A DNA stretch of 64,000 nt from Halobacillus halophilus DSM 2266 (GTDB lineage: Bacteria > Bacillota > Bacilli > Bacillales > Halobacillaceae), in assembly GCF_000284515.1 (NCBI RefSeq), contig NC_017668.1, positions 1,488,001 to 1,552,000 on the forward strand. The letters are read 5' to 3'. How positions within the stretch are numbered: position 1 is the first letter of the stretch; the number at the start of each line of letters is the position of its first letter. Positions 41,255 to 49,684 of this stretch are shown piece after piece. Made by a program: the position numbers and the translations under genes. Below the pieces are notes generated by a model, which made no database searches, was not told where the DNA came from, and saw only the letters and a program-made list of their open reading frames with translations.

Positions 41255-43888
41255 GCGCGACAAGTTCTGCTATAAGCGCTTTTCAGCGTGAAAGGCAGGA
41301 AGTTTATTTGATTAAATTTTAACTGTACAACGGAGGATGGGAATGAAGGATCCATGTTTCCTGAAACCATCCCGTCAACACTTCTGCATGCGTTAAGACG
41401 GACAGGTCTTAGGGTGTGAAGCACAGGTAGATTGGGCAGAACGAAGGCTGAAGCCATTAGGTATGCTGACGGATATGCCCCACGGCTGAAAAACTAGATA
41501 GGATGAGAATCGTTCTTTGAGATAGGAACTGACGAACTTCCGAAGGTAAGGGTCTAAAGTTTCGAACGTAAGGAAACTTACGTGGTCATCTTACGATGAC
41601 GTGAGTGGTGTGGAGTAAAACTGCCCCCTCTGAAAGACGCTATACCGAACGATGGCGGTATCGAGCTCACAGGCTTAAAGGAAGCATCTACGTTTAGTAT
41701 GGATAGCTACGTTGTATGGTACTTGGAAAGCAAGGGACGTTGAATCAAGGGCTGTCACCCGAAACGGTTGCTATAAAGTTATGCTGAAAAGCATTTATCC
41801 TTGTGAAGGTAGGGGAATGACTGGTGAAACTTCTGTAATGGAAGTGGAGGAATAGCCCCAAGTCTAGAGTATGAAACGATTATTTTCCTAACGTGAATGG
41901 CACCGATCGGGTAGGAACGTGGGAACATCACTCCAAAGGAGGGATGCCACAGTGTCAACGCTGCGAAACTGGGATTATTATAATATGACGGAGACCTTTA
42001 CGGATCTTCATGAAAAAGCGAGTCAGGGAAATACGTTCTCTCATTTATATGAAACCATCATATCGAGAGAAAACATCCTGCTCGCTTTTCGCATGATTAA
42101 AACCAATAAAGGTTCTAGAACACCAGGAACCGATGGGAAAACCATCGATGACATGAAAGAGCTCTCCGAAAATGATCTGGTAAATGAAGTCCGAAGTAAA
42201 CTTCAAAACTATCACCCGAAGAAAGTTCGAAGAGAATGGATTGAAAAAGAGAACGGAAAATGGAGACCCCTTGGGATTCCATGTATCTTGGATCGAGTGA
42301 TCCAACAATGCTTCAAACAAGTTCTCGAACCGATTGTAGAATCTCAATTCTTCAAACATAGCTACGGTTTCAGACCTCTCCGGTCTGCTCATCATGCTAT
42401 GGCAAGAATACAGTTTCTGATTAACCATAGTCAACTTCATTACGTGGTTGATGTAGATATTAAAAGCTTCTTTGATAACGTAAATCATCGTCTATTAAAG
42501 AAGCAACTCTGGAATATTGGCATCCAAGACCGAAAGGTACTGGCATGTATTTCTAAAATGATTACATCAGAAATTGATGGTGAAGGTGTGCCCGATAAGG
42601 GTTCGCCACAAGGTGGAATTTTATCTCCCCTTCTTTCGAATGTTGTCTTAAATGATCTAGACCAATGGGTTGCCGACCAGTGGGAAGTATTTCCCCTGAC
42701 GAAATCCTACAGTTCAGATGATGCCAGAAGGCGAGCGAGAAAACAAACGAATTTGAAACAAGGATATCTGGTCCGGTATGCGGATGATTTTAAAATTCTA
42801 TGTCGGGATGGAAAGACAGCGCAAAGGTGGTACCATGCGGTACGTCTGTACCTCAAAGAGCGTTTGAAACTGGATATCTCACCAGAGAAATCTCAAATTG
42901 TAAACTTAAGAAAACGAGAATCGGAGTTCTTAGGGTTCACCATTCGTGCGAATAAAAAGGGTAAGAAACGAGTGGCCCATACTGGGGTCGTTACTTCAAA
43001 AAGCGAGAAAATCAAACAGGAAGCGAAGAAACTCATTCGAAGAATGAAAGCTTCGCCTTCTACTGAGAATATTAATCGTTATAATAGCTTTGTTCTAGGA
43101 CTTCACCAATACTTTAAGCGAGCGACTCATGTAAGTCTCGTGTTTTCACGTCTTGCTTACGATCTAAAACCATTTCTAGTGAACCGTCTTCGACCGGTTG
43201 GAAAGCTAGAACATCCTTTTAAGCCACCTCCTTTCTATAGGAAGACCTTTAGCTTAGGAACGAAAACGATCAATATCAATGATACGTATCTATTCCCCAT
43301 TGGCAATGTGAAAACATTCCATGCGATGAGCTTCAGTTCAAAGCTTTCGCTTTACACAAAGAAGGGTAGGGAACAGATACACAAAAGTCTCCGCCCGGAT
43401 ATCCAGAAAGAAATTGGACATTTAATGAAGTCTTCTCTACCGAAACGAAGTATTGAATATCTGGATAATCGTATTAGTCGATATAGTATGAAGATGGGAA
43501 GATGCGAAATTACAGGCAAATACCTCCATGCACAAGACGTTCACTGTCACCATTACGTGCCAAAGAACCAAGGAGGGTCCGATCAATTTCAGAATCTCCG
43601 TATTCTTCATAAGGATATCCATCGACTTATCCATATGAAAGATATAGAGAAGATAAAGGTTTATCTTGAACGATTACCACAGAATCGATTGATCTTAGAC
43701 AAAATCAATCAATACCGAAAGGTATGTGGGGTGGAAGGGATCGTTGCATCCAGTCTCGAAGAGTAACATAGGAACTTATAATGTAGTACATACCTTTAGA
43801 TGGAACGCCGAATGCTGGGAAACTAGCACGTTCGGTGTGGAGCAGGGGAAAAGCCAGAGATAATCTCAAACGCTTACCTATTGCTAAC
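41255..43888 (+). mobile_element. Group II intron, copy 3 (2634 bp)
   Basis: Same length and protein as the other copies, again starting GCGCGAC after GGGGGC and ending CCTATTGCTAAC. The 3' flank TATTGCTTAAAAG resembles the GATTGCTTAATA found after S19. Confidence 0.93.
41952..43766 (+). CDS. Group II intron RT/maturase-HNH (copy 3)
   Basis: Translation matches the copies at 17084 and 22980. Intact frame with YADDF and HNH motifs, GTG start after AAAGGAGG. Confidence 0.95.
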   Translation: MSTLRNWDYYNMTETFTDLHEKASQGNTFSHLYETIISRENILLAFRMIKTNKGSRTPGTDGKTIDDMKELSENDLVNEVRSKLQNYHPKKVRREWIEKENGKWRPLGIPCILDRVIQQCFKQVLEPIVESQFFKHSYGFRPLRSAHHAMARIQFLINHSQLHYVVDVDIKSFFDNVNHRLLKKQLWNIGIQDRKVLACISKMITSEIDGEGVPDKGSPQGGILSPLLSNVVLNDLDQWVADQWEVFPLTKSYSSDDARRRARKQTNLKQGYLVRYADDFKILCRDGKTAQRWYHAVRLYLKERLKLDISPEKSQIVNLRKRESEFLGFTIRANKKGKKRVAHTGVVTSKSEKIKQEAKKLIRRMKASPSTENINRYNSFVLGLHQYFKRATHVSLVFSRLAYDLKPFLVNRLRPVGKLEHPFKPPPFYRKTFSLGTKTININDTYLFPIGNVKTFHAMSFSSKLSLYTKKGREQIHKSLRPDIQKEIGHLMKSSLPKRSIEYLDNRISRYSMKMGRCEITGKYLHAQDVHCHHYVPKNQGGSDQFQNLRILHKDIHRLIHMKDIEKIKVYLERLPQNRLILDKINQYRKVCGVEGIVASSLEE

Positions 43889-43994
43889 TATTGCTTAAAA
43901 GACTGCTCCCCCTTAATTCCACTTACATAGTGGTTCTGATGATTATAATTTTTAAATTCAAAAAGCAAATAAAGTTTAATCAGGGAGGGGTTTT

Positions 43995-44306
43995 TTGAAG
44001 AGGTCAAACTGGAAACATATGATTTGGAGTTTGCTCTTATGTATTTTTATACCATATTTCATATCCAGTAATTATTCTAATGAAGGAATAGGCAACCACA
44101 CTTTTGGATTTCCAATAAAGTATATAACGATACACCAGAAAGAACCTTACAGTGTCTGGCTTTTTGATAACTTATTTAGCGGTAATGATGGAATGGCAAT
44201 TAATCCTGCGACTTTTCTGTTAAATGTACTTATCATTTATTTAATAATTAGATTCGCAGCAAATAAAATGAAGAAGAGAAAAGACGTTAATTTAAATGTC
44301 CAATAA
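43995..44306 (+). CDS. 103-residue membrane protein (cassette)
   Basis: TTG 43995 after GGGAGGGGTTTTT. Helix 1 MIWSLLLCIFIPYFI (about 9-23), an extracytoplasmic middle (HTFGFPIKYITIHQK), helix 2 (about 72-88), basic tail MKKRKDVN. Function unknown. Its upstream site is interrupted by intron 3. Confidence 0.55.
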   Translation: MKRSNWKHMIWSLLLCIFIPYFISSNYSNEGIGNHTFGFPIKYITIHQKEPYSVWLFDNLFSGNDGMAINPATFLLNVLIIYLIIRFAANKMKKRKDVNLNVQ

Positions 44307-44366
44307 CAAACACTATAGTATTGAGCATTGTTTTAGGTGTGATTTTATACTACATAATCTGTAAGT

Positions 44367-44466
44367 TATCTCAGTTTCAAGTCTTATAAAACGGGGGCGA
44401 TTGTTCAATATGAAAGATCACTCATCATTAACCGGCAGGATTGTAGAAAATTCAGTAATTAGATAA
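44367..44466 (+). repeat. Site S41, degenerate long form
   Basis: TATCTCAGTTTCAAGTCTT, GGGGGC (44393-44398), GATTGTTC with a decayed hairpin, then CCGGCAGGATTGTAGAAAA and TTAGATAA as a worn right arm. Confidence 0.75.
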
Positions 44467-44506
44467 AGTATAGTATATATAACAAGGGAAATCTGGAGGA
44501 GTTTGA

Positions 44507-45298
44507 GTGAAAAAGCATTTGTATCGGAGTATTATTAGTTTCTTTAATTCTCAATGGGTCGGAAAGTTCATTCAAAGAGCTAGTCGTTTTCCTCTCAGTA
44601 GATGGCTCATTCTGCCATTCGTGAAAGTCCTGAAGGTCCAAACTGATGAATTAGACAAAAATATAGAAGAATTTACTTCATTAGAAGATTTTTTTGTTAG
44701 GAAACTGAGGTCAGGTGCACGACCTGTAAAGGAAGGTAAGAAAGAAATTGTAAGTCCTGTCGATGCTAAAGTAGAGCAATTGGGTGAGATAAAGGGTGCT
44801 GCATTTAAGATAAAAGGAATCTCTTATTCAATTAATGATCTATTAGAGAATAAAGAAATGATAGAACGCTTTCAAAATGGTTTATTTATTGTTCTTTATC
44901 TTAGTCCGCGAGATTATCATCGCATCCATTCTCCCGTAGATGCTGTCGTTACCAACCAGTATGAGCTTGGAGGAAAGTCTACCCCTGTTAATAAGTGGGG
45001 ATTGGCTTTAGGGAACTCTCCAATTTCAACGAATTACCGAATTATTACGGAATTAAAACAAGATGATGGGATGTATATTGCTCTCGTAAAGGTAGGGGCA
45101 ATGTGGGTTAACACTATTCAACTCTCCCATTCCACTTCGCTCCTAAAAAAAGGGGAAGAAGTTGGCTTCTTTAACTTTGGTTCTACCGTTGTTCTATTGT
45201 TCGAAAAAGGAAAGGTTAGTCTCAATGAAAAGTTAAAGCGCGAATCCTTTATTAAAGCTGGTGAGCCTTTGGCGAATAAAATAAACGTTAAATTTTAG
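44507..45298 (+). CDS. psd: Phosphatidylserine decarboxylase (cassette)
   Basis: 263 residues from GTG 44507 (GGAGGAGTTTGA). It converts phosphatidylserine to phosphatidylethanolamine at the membrane. Motifs: SLEDFFVRKLRSGARPV, VSPVDAKVEQLG, YLSPRDYHRIHSPVDA with the active His, and the autocleavage site FNFGST near residue 225, which gives the pyruvoyl group (FGST replaces the usual LGST). It looks complete and is unusual as a cassette passenger. A decayed duplicate lies at 50592-51019. Confidence 0.88.
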   Translation: MKKHLYRSIISFFNSQWVGKFIQRASRFPLSRWLILPFVKVLKVQTDELDKNIEEFTSLEDFFVRKLRSGARPVKEGKKEIVSPVDAKVEQLGEIKGAAFKIKGISYSINDLLENKEMIERFQNGLFIVLYLSPRDYHRIHSPVDAVVTNQYELGGKSTPVNKWGLALGNSPISTNYRIITELKQDDGMYIALVKVGAMWVNTIQLSHSTSLLKKGEEVGFFNFGSTVVLLFEKGKVSLNEKLKRESFIKAGEPLANKINVKF

Positions 45299-45439
45299 AC
45301 TTCTGTTTTAGATAATATAGAGGATGAATCTTTAAATATTTTGGTGTCAACAAAAATCAATCCTACTTAGGCTTACGAGTAATCCCTATACTGTGCCTTC
45401 AAGAAGTGTATTAGTTAAATAAAATGCATTTCAAAAAAA

Positions 45440-45472
45440 TATCTTGAATTCAAGTATTAAACAAACGGGTGC
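45440..45472 (+). repeat. Cassette-junction site S42
   Basis: TATCTTGAATTCAAGTATT with core CGGGTGC. Confidence 0.78.
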
Positions 45473-45527
45473 AATACTTGAAAAGCACTTTAAAGTGAAA
45501 AAGTTACCATTGGGAGGTGGGGATATC

Positions 45528-45695
45528 ATGTTGAAAAAATCTTTGGTTGCCTTAATTATATTTGTTGCTATAGCGTTCCCTGCTTTTTACTTAATATCTG
45601 GTAAAATAACTTGGGAAATGGTATTGAGGACAGGGATAGGTTACATAGCAGCTATTATTGTCTTGTCTATTTTTGCTAAAAAAAGACATACATGA
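45528..45695 (+). CDS. 55-residue two-helix membrane protein (cassette)
   Basis: ATG 45528 after TGGGAGGTGGGGATATC. MLKKSLVALIIFVAIAFPAF is helix 1; helix 2 is about 34-50; basic tail AKKRHT. Function unknown. Confidence 0.55.
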   Translation: MLKKSLVALIIFVAIAFPAFYLISGKITWEMVLRTGIGYIAAIIVLSIFAKKRHT

Positions 45696-45766
45696 AATAT
45701 CTTAACTGTTATACATCTATAAAAAAGAATATATAGAACGTTTTTATGAGATTCAATCCCTCATTA

Positions 45767-45799
45767 TATCTCGAATTCGAGACTTAAAGGAAAGGGGGC
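45767..45799 (+). repeat. Cassette-junction site S43
   Basis: CTCGAATTCGAG palindrome followed by ACTT and GGGGGC (45794-45799). Its downstream leader resembles that of S34. Confidence 0.88.
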
Positions 45800-45918
45800 G
45801 ATTGTTCAATAGAGCCTTAGCCTTTATTACCTAAGCACAAGGAATATCAGGGCATTAGGCTATTTAACTAACAAAGCAGGTTATTTTAAGATGGGACGAT
45901 GTATTTAAACTCCTGTCA

Positions 45919-46368
45919 CTAAACACCAAATTGTTTTAAATGGTGGTCAAGATGCTTGTAGGTTCCTTTTCCCCATTGCTCGGAAGTAAGTTTTCCGAAA
46001 AAAGGATGTGGATGATCTGCACAAGCCTCTTGTCCATTCTTTTGAAATATTATTATTTTTTGTTTCAGTTTTTCTCTTTCTATATCAAAATCTCTTTTAC
46101 TTGTAATCAAAATGGTTGGAATAGTCGACATGTTGTGGTCTAAAGGTTTGTCATTATAAAAGATGGGTTTTGCAACTCTACCTACTAATAACCCTAACCA
46201 ACCTCTTGGGGGTAAAGAGTATCCCATTGCGATATCTTGGAAAGCTGAGCAATGAGCTAACATTTGAGAGACATCCATTTTTCCCCATTTTGGTTGTGAA
46301 TCTATATTTAAGTTTTCGATACGATTTAATATCTCATCTGTGTACGTGATCTCAAAAATATTATTCAT
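45919..46368 (-). CDS. DUF1569 (DinB-like) protein (cassette)
   Basis: 149 residues with the DUF1569 pattern: WGKMDVSQMLAHCSAFQDIA, PRGWLGLLVGRVAKPIF and a terminal GTYKHLDHHLKQFGV, a metal-binding His arrangement of the DinB-like four-helix fold. It is read in reverse. The enzyme activity, if any, is unknown (thiol transferase relatives exist). The ribosome site is AAAGGAGT. Confidence 0.75.
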   Translation of the reverse strand: MNNIFEITYTDEILNRIENLNIDSQPKWGKMDVSQMLAHCSAFQDIAMGYSLPPRGWLGLLVGRVAKPIFYNDKPLDHNMSTIPTILITSKRDFDIEREKLKQKIIIFQKNGQEACADHPHPFFGKLTSEQWGKGTYKHLDHHLKQFGV

Positions 46369-46494
46369 TAGAATACTCCTTTAGTTTTTTATTTTAACCA
46401 AAAAACGCTCTTGATTATTTAATATATAATTCAATGCCAACGTAATTTAATCCTTTTATCTAACGGGTACTTTAGTTTGAAATCTGCTTCAAGA

Positions 46495-46527
46495 TATCTC
46501 GGAAATAAGTCTTCCATTTAAGGGGAC
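46495..46527 (+). repeat. Cassette-junction site S44
   Basis: TATCTCGGAAATAAGTCTTC with core GGGGAC, then CGATAGC...GACTATC as a small hairpin. Confidence 0.75.
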
Positions 46528-46760
46528 GATAGCTGCATAGTGACTATCTCTTATTGTGCTAACAGAGTAGTTAAGATAATGATTATGGTCTGATTACCTT
46601 TCAACAACCAGCTTTATTGAATTAAAGAAGGAAATTTATTGGTGATGTAGAAATGAATATTTATGTAATTTAATGTATGTATTGGTAGAATATTGATTGA
46701 AATGTTGGCAAATGTATGTGGGTGAAATTCATCTATTTTTTGAGGGAAAAGGTGATATAT

Positions 46761-47540
46761 ATGAAAACAACCCAGTCTAAAGACGGCACAACCTTGGCGT
46801 ACGATGTTTACGGTAGTGGTCCAGCGCTCATTTACATTACGGGAGCAAGCTGCCATCGCTCATTTAAGCCCATAGTGCGAGATGCCAAAATATTTGCCAC
46901 AGAATTCACTGTTTACAATTATGACCGCCGTGGTCGTGGCGATAGTGGTAACACACTGCCTTATACTATAGAACGTGAAATTGAAGATATCGAAGCAATG
47001 ATTGATACGGCAGGCGGCAAGGCGTATTTGTATGGCCATTCGTCTGGTGCTGTAATCGCACTTGAGGCAGCACTTCGACTTGGCAACAAAGTGCAAAAAG
47101 TAACGATGTATGATGCGCCATATGTACGTGACGAGAAAGAAAAAGCCGAATACAAACAATTAAGCCAAAAAATACACAAACTTCTCGATAACGAGAAAAA
47201 TGCAGAAGCAATGCTTACCTTTTTAGAGGGGATTGGGATGCCCAAAGTATTTGTTTTATTGTTGCCGTTATTTCCTGGCTGGGGAACTACGAAAGCTCTA
47301 GCTCCAACCCTTGCATATGATATTACTCTAACACAGGATATGCCGCCCGTTGAACGAGCTACTCAAATTTCCATACCTACGCAAATAATCGTTGGCGAAA
47401 AAAGCCCGGCCTCAATAAATGATGTTGGTCACCAACTAACAAAGGCAATTCCAAACGCAAAGTTTGTACAACTTGCAAAGCAAGACCACATGGTTAATGG
47501 AAAAAAACTGCTGCCAATACTTTCGACCTTTTTCAAGTAA
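46761..47540 (+). CDS. Alpha/beta hydrolase (cassette)
   Basis: 259 residues from ATG 46761 (AAAAGGTGATATAT). Complete alpha/beta-hydrolase pattern: YGSGPALIYITGASCH, VYNYDRRGRGDSGNT, nucleophile elbow YGHSSGAVIAL (Ser near residue 96), acid in TQIIVGEKSPASI region and His in LAKQDHMVNG. The substrate is unknown. Codon use is less AT-biased than that of its neighbours, suggesting a separate origin. Confidence 0.85.
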   Translation: MKTTQSKDGTTLAYDVYGSGPALIYITGASCHRSFKPIVRDAKIFATEFTVYNYDRRGRGDSGNTLPYTIEREIEDIEAMIDTAGGKAYLYGHSSGAVIALEAALRLGNKVQKVTMYDAPYVRDEKEKAEYKQLSQKIHKLLDNEKNAEAMLTFLEGIGMPKVFVLLLPLFPGWGTTKALAPTLAYDITLTQDMPPVERATQISIPTQIIVGEKSPASINDVGHQLTKAIPNAKFVQLAKQDHMVNGKKLLPILSTFFK

Positions 47541-47644
47541 TAAAAGTGGATGATTTGTGGTCTAGACTTTATAAGATCATGGATTGGAGTTTATATTAAG
47601 GTGTAAAAGGCTATCGGGACGTTATTTTAAGTTGTGCTCCAAGT

Positions 47645-47747
47645 TATATCGAAATCAAGTCTTCCAGTAAAGGGGGGCGATTGTTCACTTAGAGCAATCG
47701 CTTTTTTGCTAACGTGCCGAAGTGTATAGCATCAGATTTCAAGATAA
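47645..47747 (+). repeat. Site S45, long form with degenerate right arm
   Basis: TATATCGAAATCAAGTCTTC, six-G core ending GGGGGGC, hairpin GCGATTG...CAATCGC and T-run, CTAACGTGCC, then worn right arm CAGATTTCAAGATAA. Confidence 0.85.
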
Positions 47748-47828
47748 TTACTGTATTGAAACTAAAACTGTCTTATTTCGTAATTAGGTTAGGAGAATTA
47801 GGTGTTAATGAATAAGGAGGAAGAAAAA

Positions 47829-48017
47829 ATGTCCTCACTGGATAAATGCCCGAAATGTGACAATAAAGAATTAAAAAAAGGAATTGTAAATTCATCATTT
47901 GGTGTAGTACATATGTTTCCAATAGAGAATCAAAGGAGTCAATCTTCTCCAATTAGTTCGATGTATTGTGCTAAATGTGGTTATATTCTAGAGTGGTATG
48001 TAGATAATCCAGAATGA
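47829..48017 (+). CDS. 62-residue zinc-ribbon protein (cassette)
   Basis: ATG 47829 after AAGGAGGAAGAAAAA. Two CXXC pairs (KCPKCDNKEL and YCAKCGYILEWYVDN) make a zinc ribbon. Function unknown; such proteins often bind nucleic acid or act as small adaptors. Confidence 0.6.
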   Translation: MSSLDKCPKCDNKELKKGIVNSSFGVVHMFPIENQRSQSSPISSMYCAKCGYILEWYVDNPE

Positions 48018-48075
48018 CTTCAATAGAATATCAATTCTTAATAGCATATAAAATAAGTATATTTGTAAGAAAGAA

Positions 48076-48108
48076 TATCTTGAAATCAATTCTTCACGCA
48101 TCGGGGGC
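48076..48108 (+). repeat. Cassette-junction site S46
   Basis: TATCTTGAAATCAATTCTTC and GGGGGC (48103-48108). Confidence 0.85.
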
Positions 48109-48207
48109 GTTTTCCCTAATAAGGAATCGCGCTGATATCACATATAAGGGCAGATTAATGAACTATGTTAATAGAGACGGGATTTATTATAGGGGAGGTT
48201 GATTTTA

Positions 48208-48780
48208 TTGAAAAAAGTAGCATACGACGACTATTACCAAGAGCTTAATTATTTTGGAAATCCATATCCAGGTCTCATTGATTTTTTCACAAATTATAAA
48301 CCTAAAGGTATTGTTCTTGATTTAGGCTGTGGGCAAGGAAGAGATTCATTGTTTATTGGAGAATTAGGATACAAAGTTATGGGAATTGACCATTCAACAG
48401 TCGGGATAAATCAGCTTAATGAGGAAGCTAAAAAAAGAAATATAAACGTTGAAGGTATAGTAGATAACGTATATGATTTCCCGATATCCAAGGACATTGA
48501 CATTGTATTATTAGATTCAATGTTACATTTTTATAAAAATGATTTACATAAAGAGACCGAATTTGTAAATAAAGTACTAATTCAACTCAAAGAAGGCGGA
48601 GTTTTTGTAAACTGTATTTTAAAAGGAGATGAACGTGAAAAGACTTTGAAAAAAATTATTAATGAGTCTACATATGAATGGGAAACATTAACTGATACTT
48701 ATACTGAGTACAGGGAAGTTAATGCTGAATTTCACCTACTTGCTATTAAAAAAAGGAAACAAATTGAAACGTCTAATTAA
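48208..48780 (+). CDS. Class I SAM-dependent methyltransferase (cassette)
   Basis: 190 residues from TTG 48208 (GGGGAGGTTGATTTTA). SAM motif I VLDLGCGQGRDSLFIGELGY, acidic loop MGIDHS, motif II-III VDNVYDFPI and VLLDSMLHFYKNDLH, then a beta-strand GGVFVNCI. It resembles TehB-type small methyltransferases. The stop codon lies inside the worn site S47, so the cassette end overlaps the coding end. Confidence 0.85.
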   Translation: MKKVAYDDYYQELNYFGNPYPGLIDFFTNYKPKGIVLDLGCGQGRDSLFIGELGYKVMGIDHSTVGINQLNEEAKKRNINVEGIVDNVYDFPISKDIDIVLLDSMLHFYKNDLHKETEFVNKVLIQLKEGGVFVNCILKGDEREKTLKKIINESTYEWETLTDTYTEYREVNAEFHLLAIKKRKQIETSN

Positions 48781-48820
48781 ACAAACGGGAGCGATTGTTC
48801 AATAAGAGCAATCGCTTTAT
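48771..48820 (+). repeat. Site S47 (left arm replaced by coding sequence)
   Basis: GTCTAATTAAACAAACGGGAGC, then hairpin GCGATTG...CAATCGC. Spacer matches S42 and S7 (TTAAACAAAC), but the palindrome is lost. Confidence 0.6.
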
Positions 48821-48996
48821 TGTTGAGTAATCTGTAAAAAATGTATAGTAATGTTTCTGAGTTTTTTTAGGATCTTAATTCTATTTAGGTCTTTCCAGCC
48901 TTTATTTTCCTAGTTTATGGGATTTTAATCCAAGTATGGTTTGTTTTGTAGTTCTAAGGGAACGTACTCTATTAATATACTTAGGGTGGTTATACT

Positions 48997-49182
48997 TTGG
49001 ATAAAAGAAGTGTTGTTTTACCTATAGGAATTATTGCTACGATTATAATCTTATTTATTGGTATTACGGATTACATGGATGATGGAGGTTCTTTGCTTAT
49101 TAAGTGCTTGATTGCAGTGGTTGGAATATGGATTGCAGTAAAGAATACTTTTAAGCGTAGAGGTAATAAAGAGAGTGATTAG
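48997..49182 (+). CDS. 61-residue two-helix membrane protein (cassette)
   Basis: TTG 48997 with AGGGTGG upstream. MDKRSVVLPIGIIATIIIL is helix 1, an acidic turn (DYMDDGG), helix 2 (about 33-48), basic tail. Function unknown. Confidence 0.55.
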   Translation: MDKRSVVLPIGIIATIIILFIGITDYMDDGGSLLIKCLIAVVGIWIAVKNTFKRRGNKESD

Positions 49183-49200
49183 ACTCAGAACTTTGGGCGC
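49177..49200 (+). repeat. Site S48 (strongly degenerate)
   Basis: GATTAGACTCAGAACTTTGG then GCGC; the position between two genes and the following CTATTCTTTAAT support it. Confidence 0.35.
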
Positions 49201-49251
49201 TATTCTTTAATATTGAAATTGCTATCTTTTTACTGGTTCGAGGTAGTTTAA

Positions 49252-49458
49252 ATGAAGACCTGTAAAGATGAAGTGAGGAAGGGTTATTTATTGATTATAC
49301 TAAAAGTATTAGGACCACCTATTTTTCTTACCGGGGTAATTTTATTATTGGGTCCAATATTTGATTATAGTTTAGCAGAACGGGTAAGTGCGGTGGTTAT
49401 AGCTACCTTATTTTGCTATTTGCAAATTTACTTTACGGGGAAGAAAAATAAAGAATAA
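49252..49458 (+). CDS. 68-residue two-helix membrane protein (cassette)
   Basis: ATG 49252 with GAGG 8 bases upstream. Helices near 12-31 and 43-60 (GPPIFLTGVILLLGPIF and SAVVIATLFCYLQIYF), basic tail GKKNKE. Last small gene of the array. Function unknown. Confidence 0.5.
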   Translation: MKTCKDEVRKGYLLIILKVLGPPIFLTGVILLLGPIFDYSLAERVSAVVIATLFCYLQIYFTGKKNKE

Positions 49459-49490
49459 TTTTTACATAAAATGAGCCTCTTTGTTTAATT

Positions 49491-49598
49491 TAACTCGATT
49501 TCAAGTCTTAATGTAAAGGGGCGATTATTCGATAAGAATAGTTGCCTTTTCTTTATTAAAGAATTGGGCAGGTTTGTGGAAACTCAATTTCAAGATAC
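49491..49598 (+). repeat. Site S49, long form, last clear site of the array
   Basis: TAACTCGATTTCAAGTCTT, four-G core, hairpin GCGATTATTC...GAATAGTTGC, then right arm GGCAGGTTTGTGGAAACTC and AATTTCAAGATA. Confidence 0.85.
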
Positions 49599-49684
49599 TG
49601 GTGAGTAAAAGGTTATCTCTCTTTTCTGTCGTAAATATTTGATAAAATTACAAGAAAGCGCTTTATTTGAGGAAGTGTTGTAAA

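Noticed and set aside
9541-49520. Compensatory base changes in the CTYG/CRAG mini-hairpin as proof of a folded site
   Set aside because: All four combinations of the third pair (C-G, T-A, C-A, T-G) occur at similar frequency by eye, so the variation looks like independent transitions. The hairpin is possible but not demonstrated.
9541-49520. Sites as classical integron attC sites
   Set aside because: CTAAC...GTTAG occurs inside long forms, but the RYYYAAC and GTTRRRY ends and the 57-141 nt layout do not fit, and the exchange point maps to GGGGGC.
9031-49598. The repeats as a MITE-type transposable element with terminal inverted repeats
   Set aside because: Long copies do have inverted ends, but most copies have only the left arm, all share one orientation, and duplicated units break at the G-run rather than at the outer ends. 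No target-site duplications were seen.
9031-49598. The repeats as a CRISPR array
   Set aside because: Spacing is hundreds of bases and contains genes; repeats are too variable and no cas genes are present.
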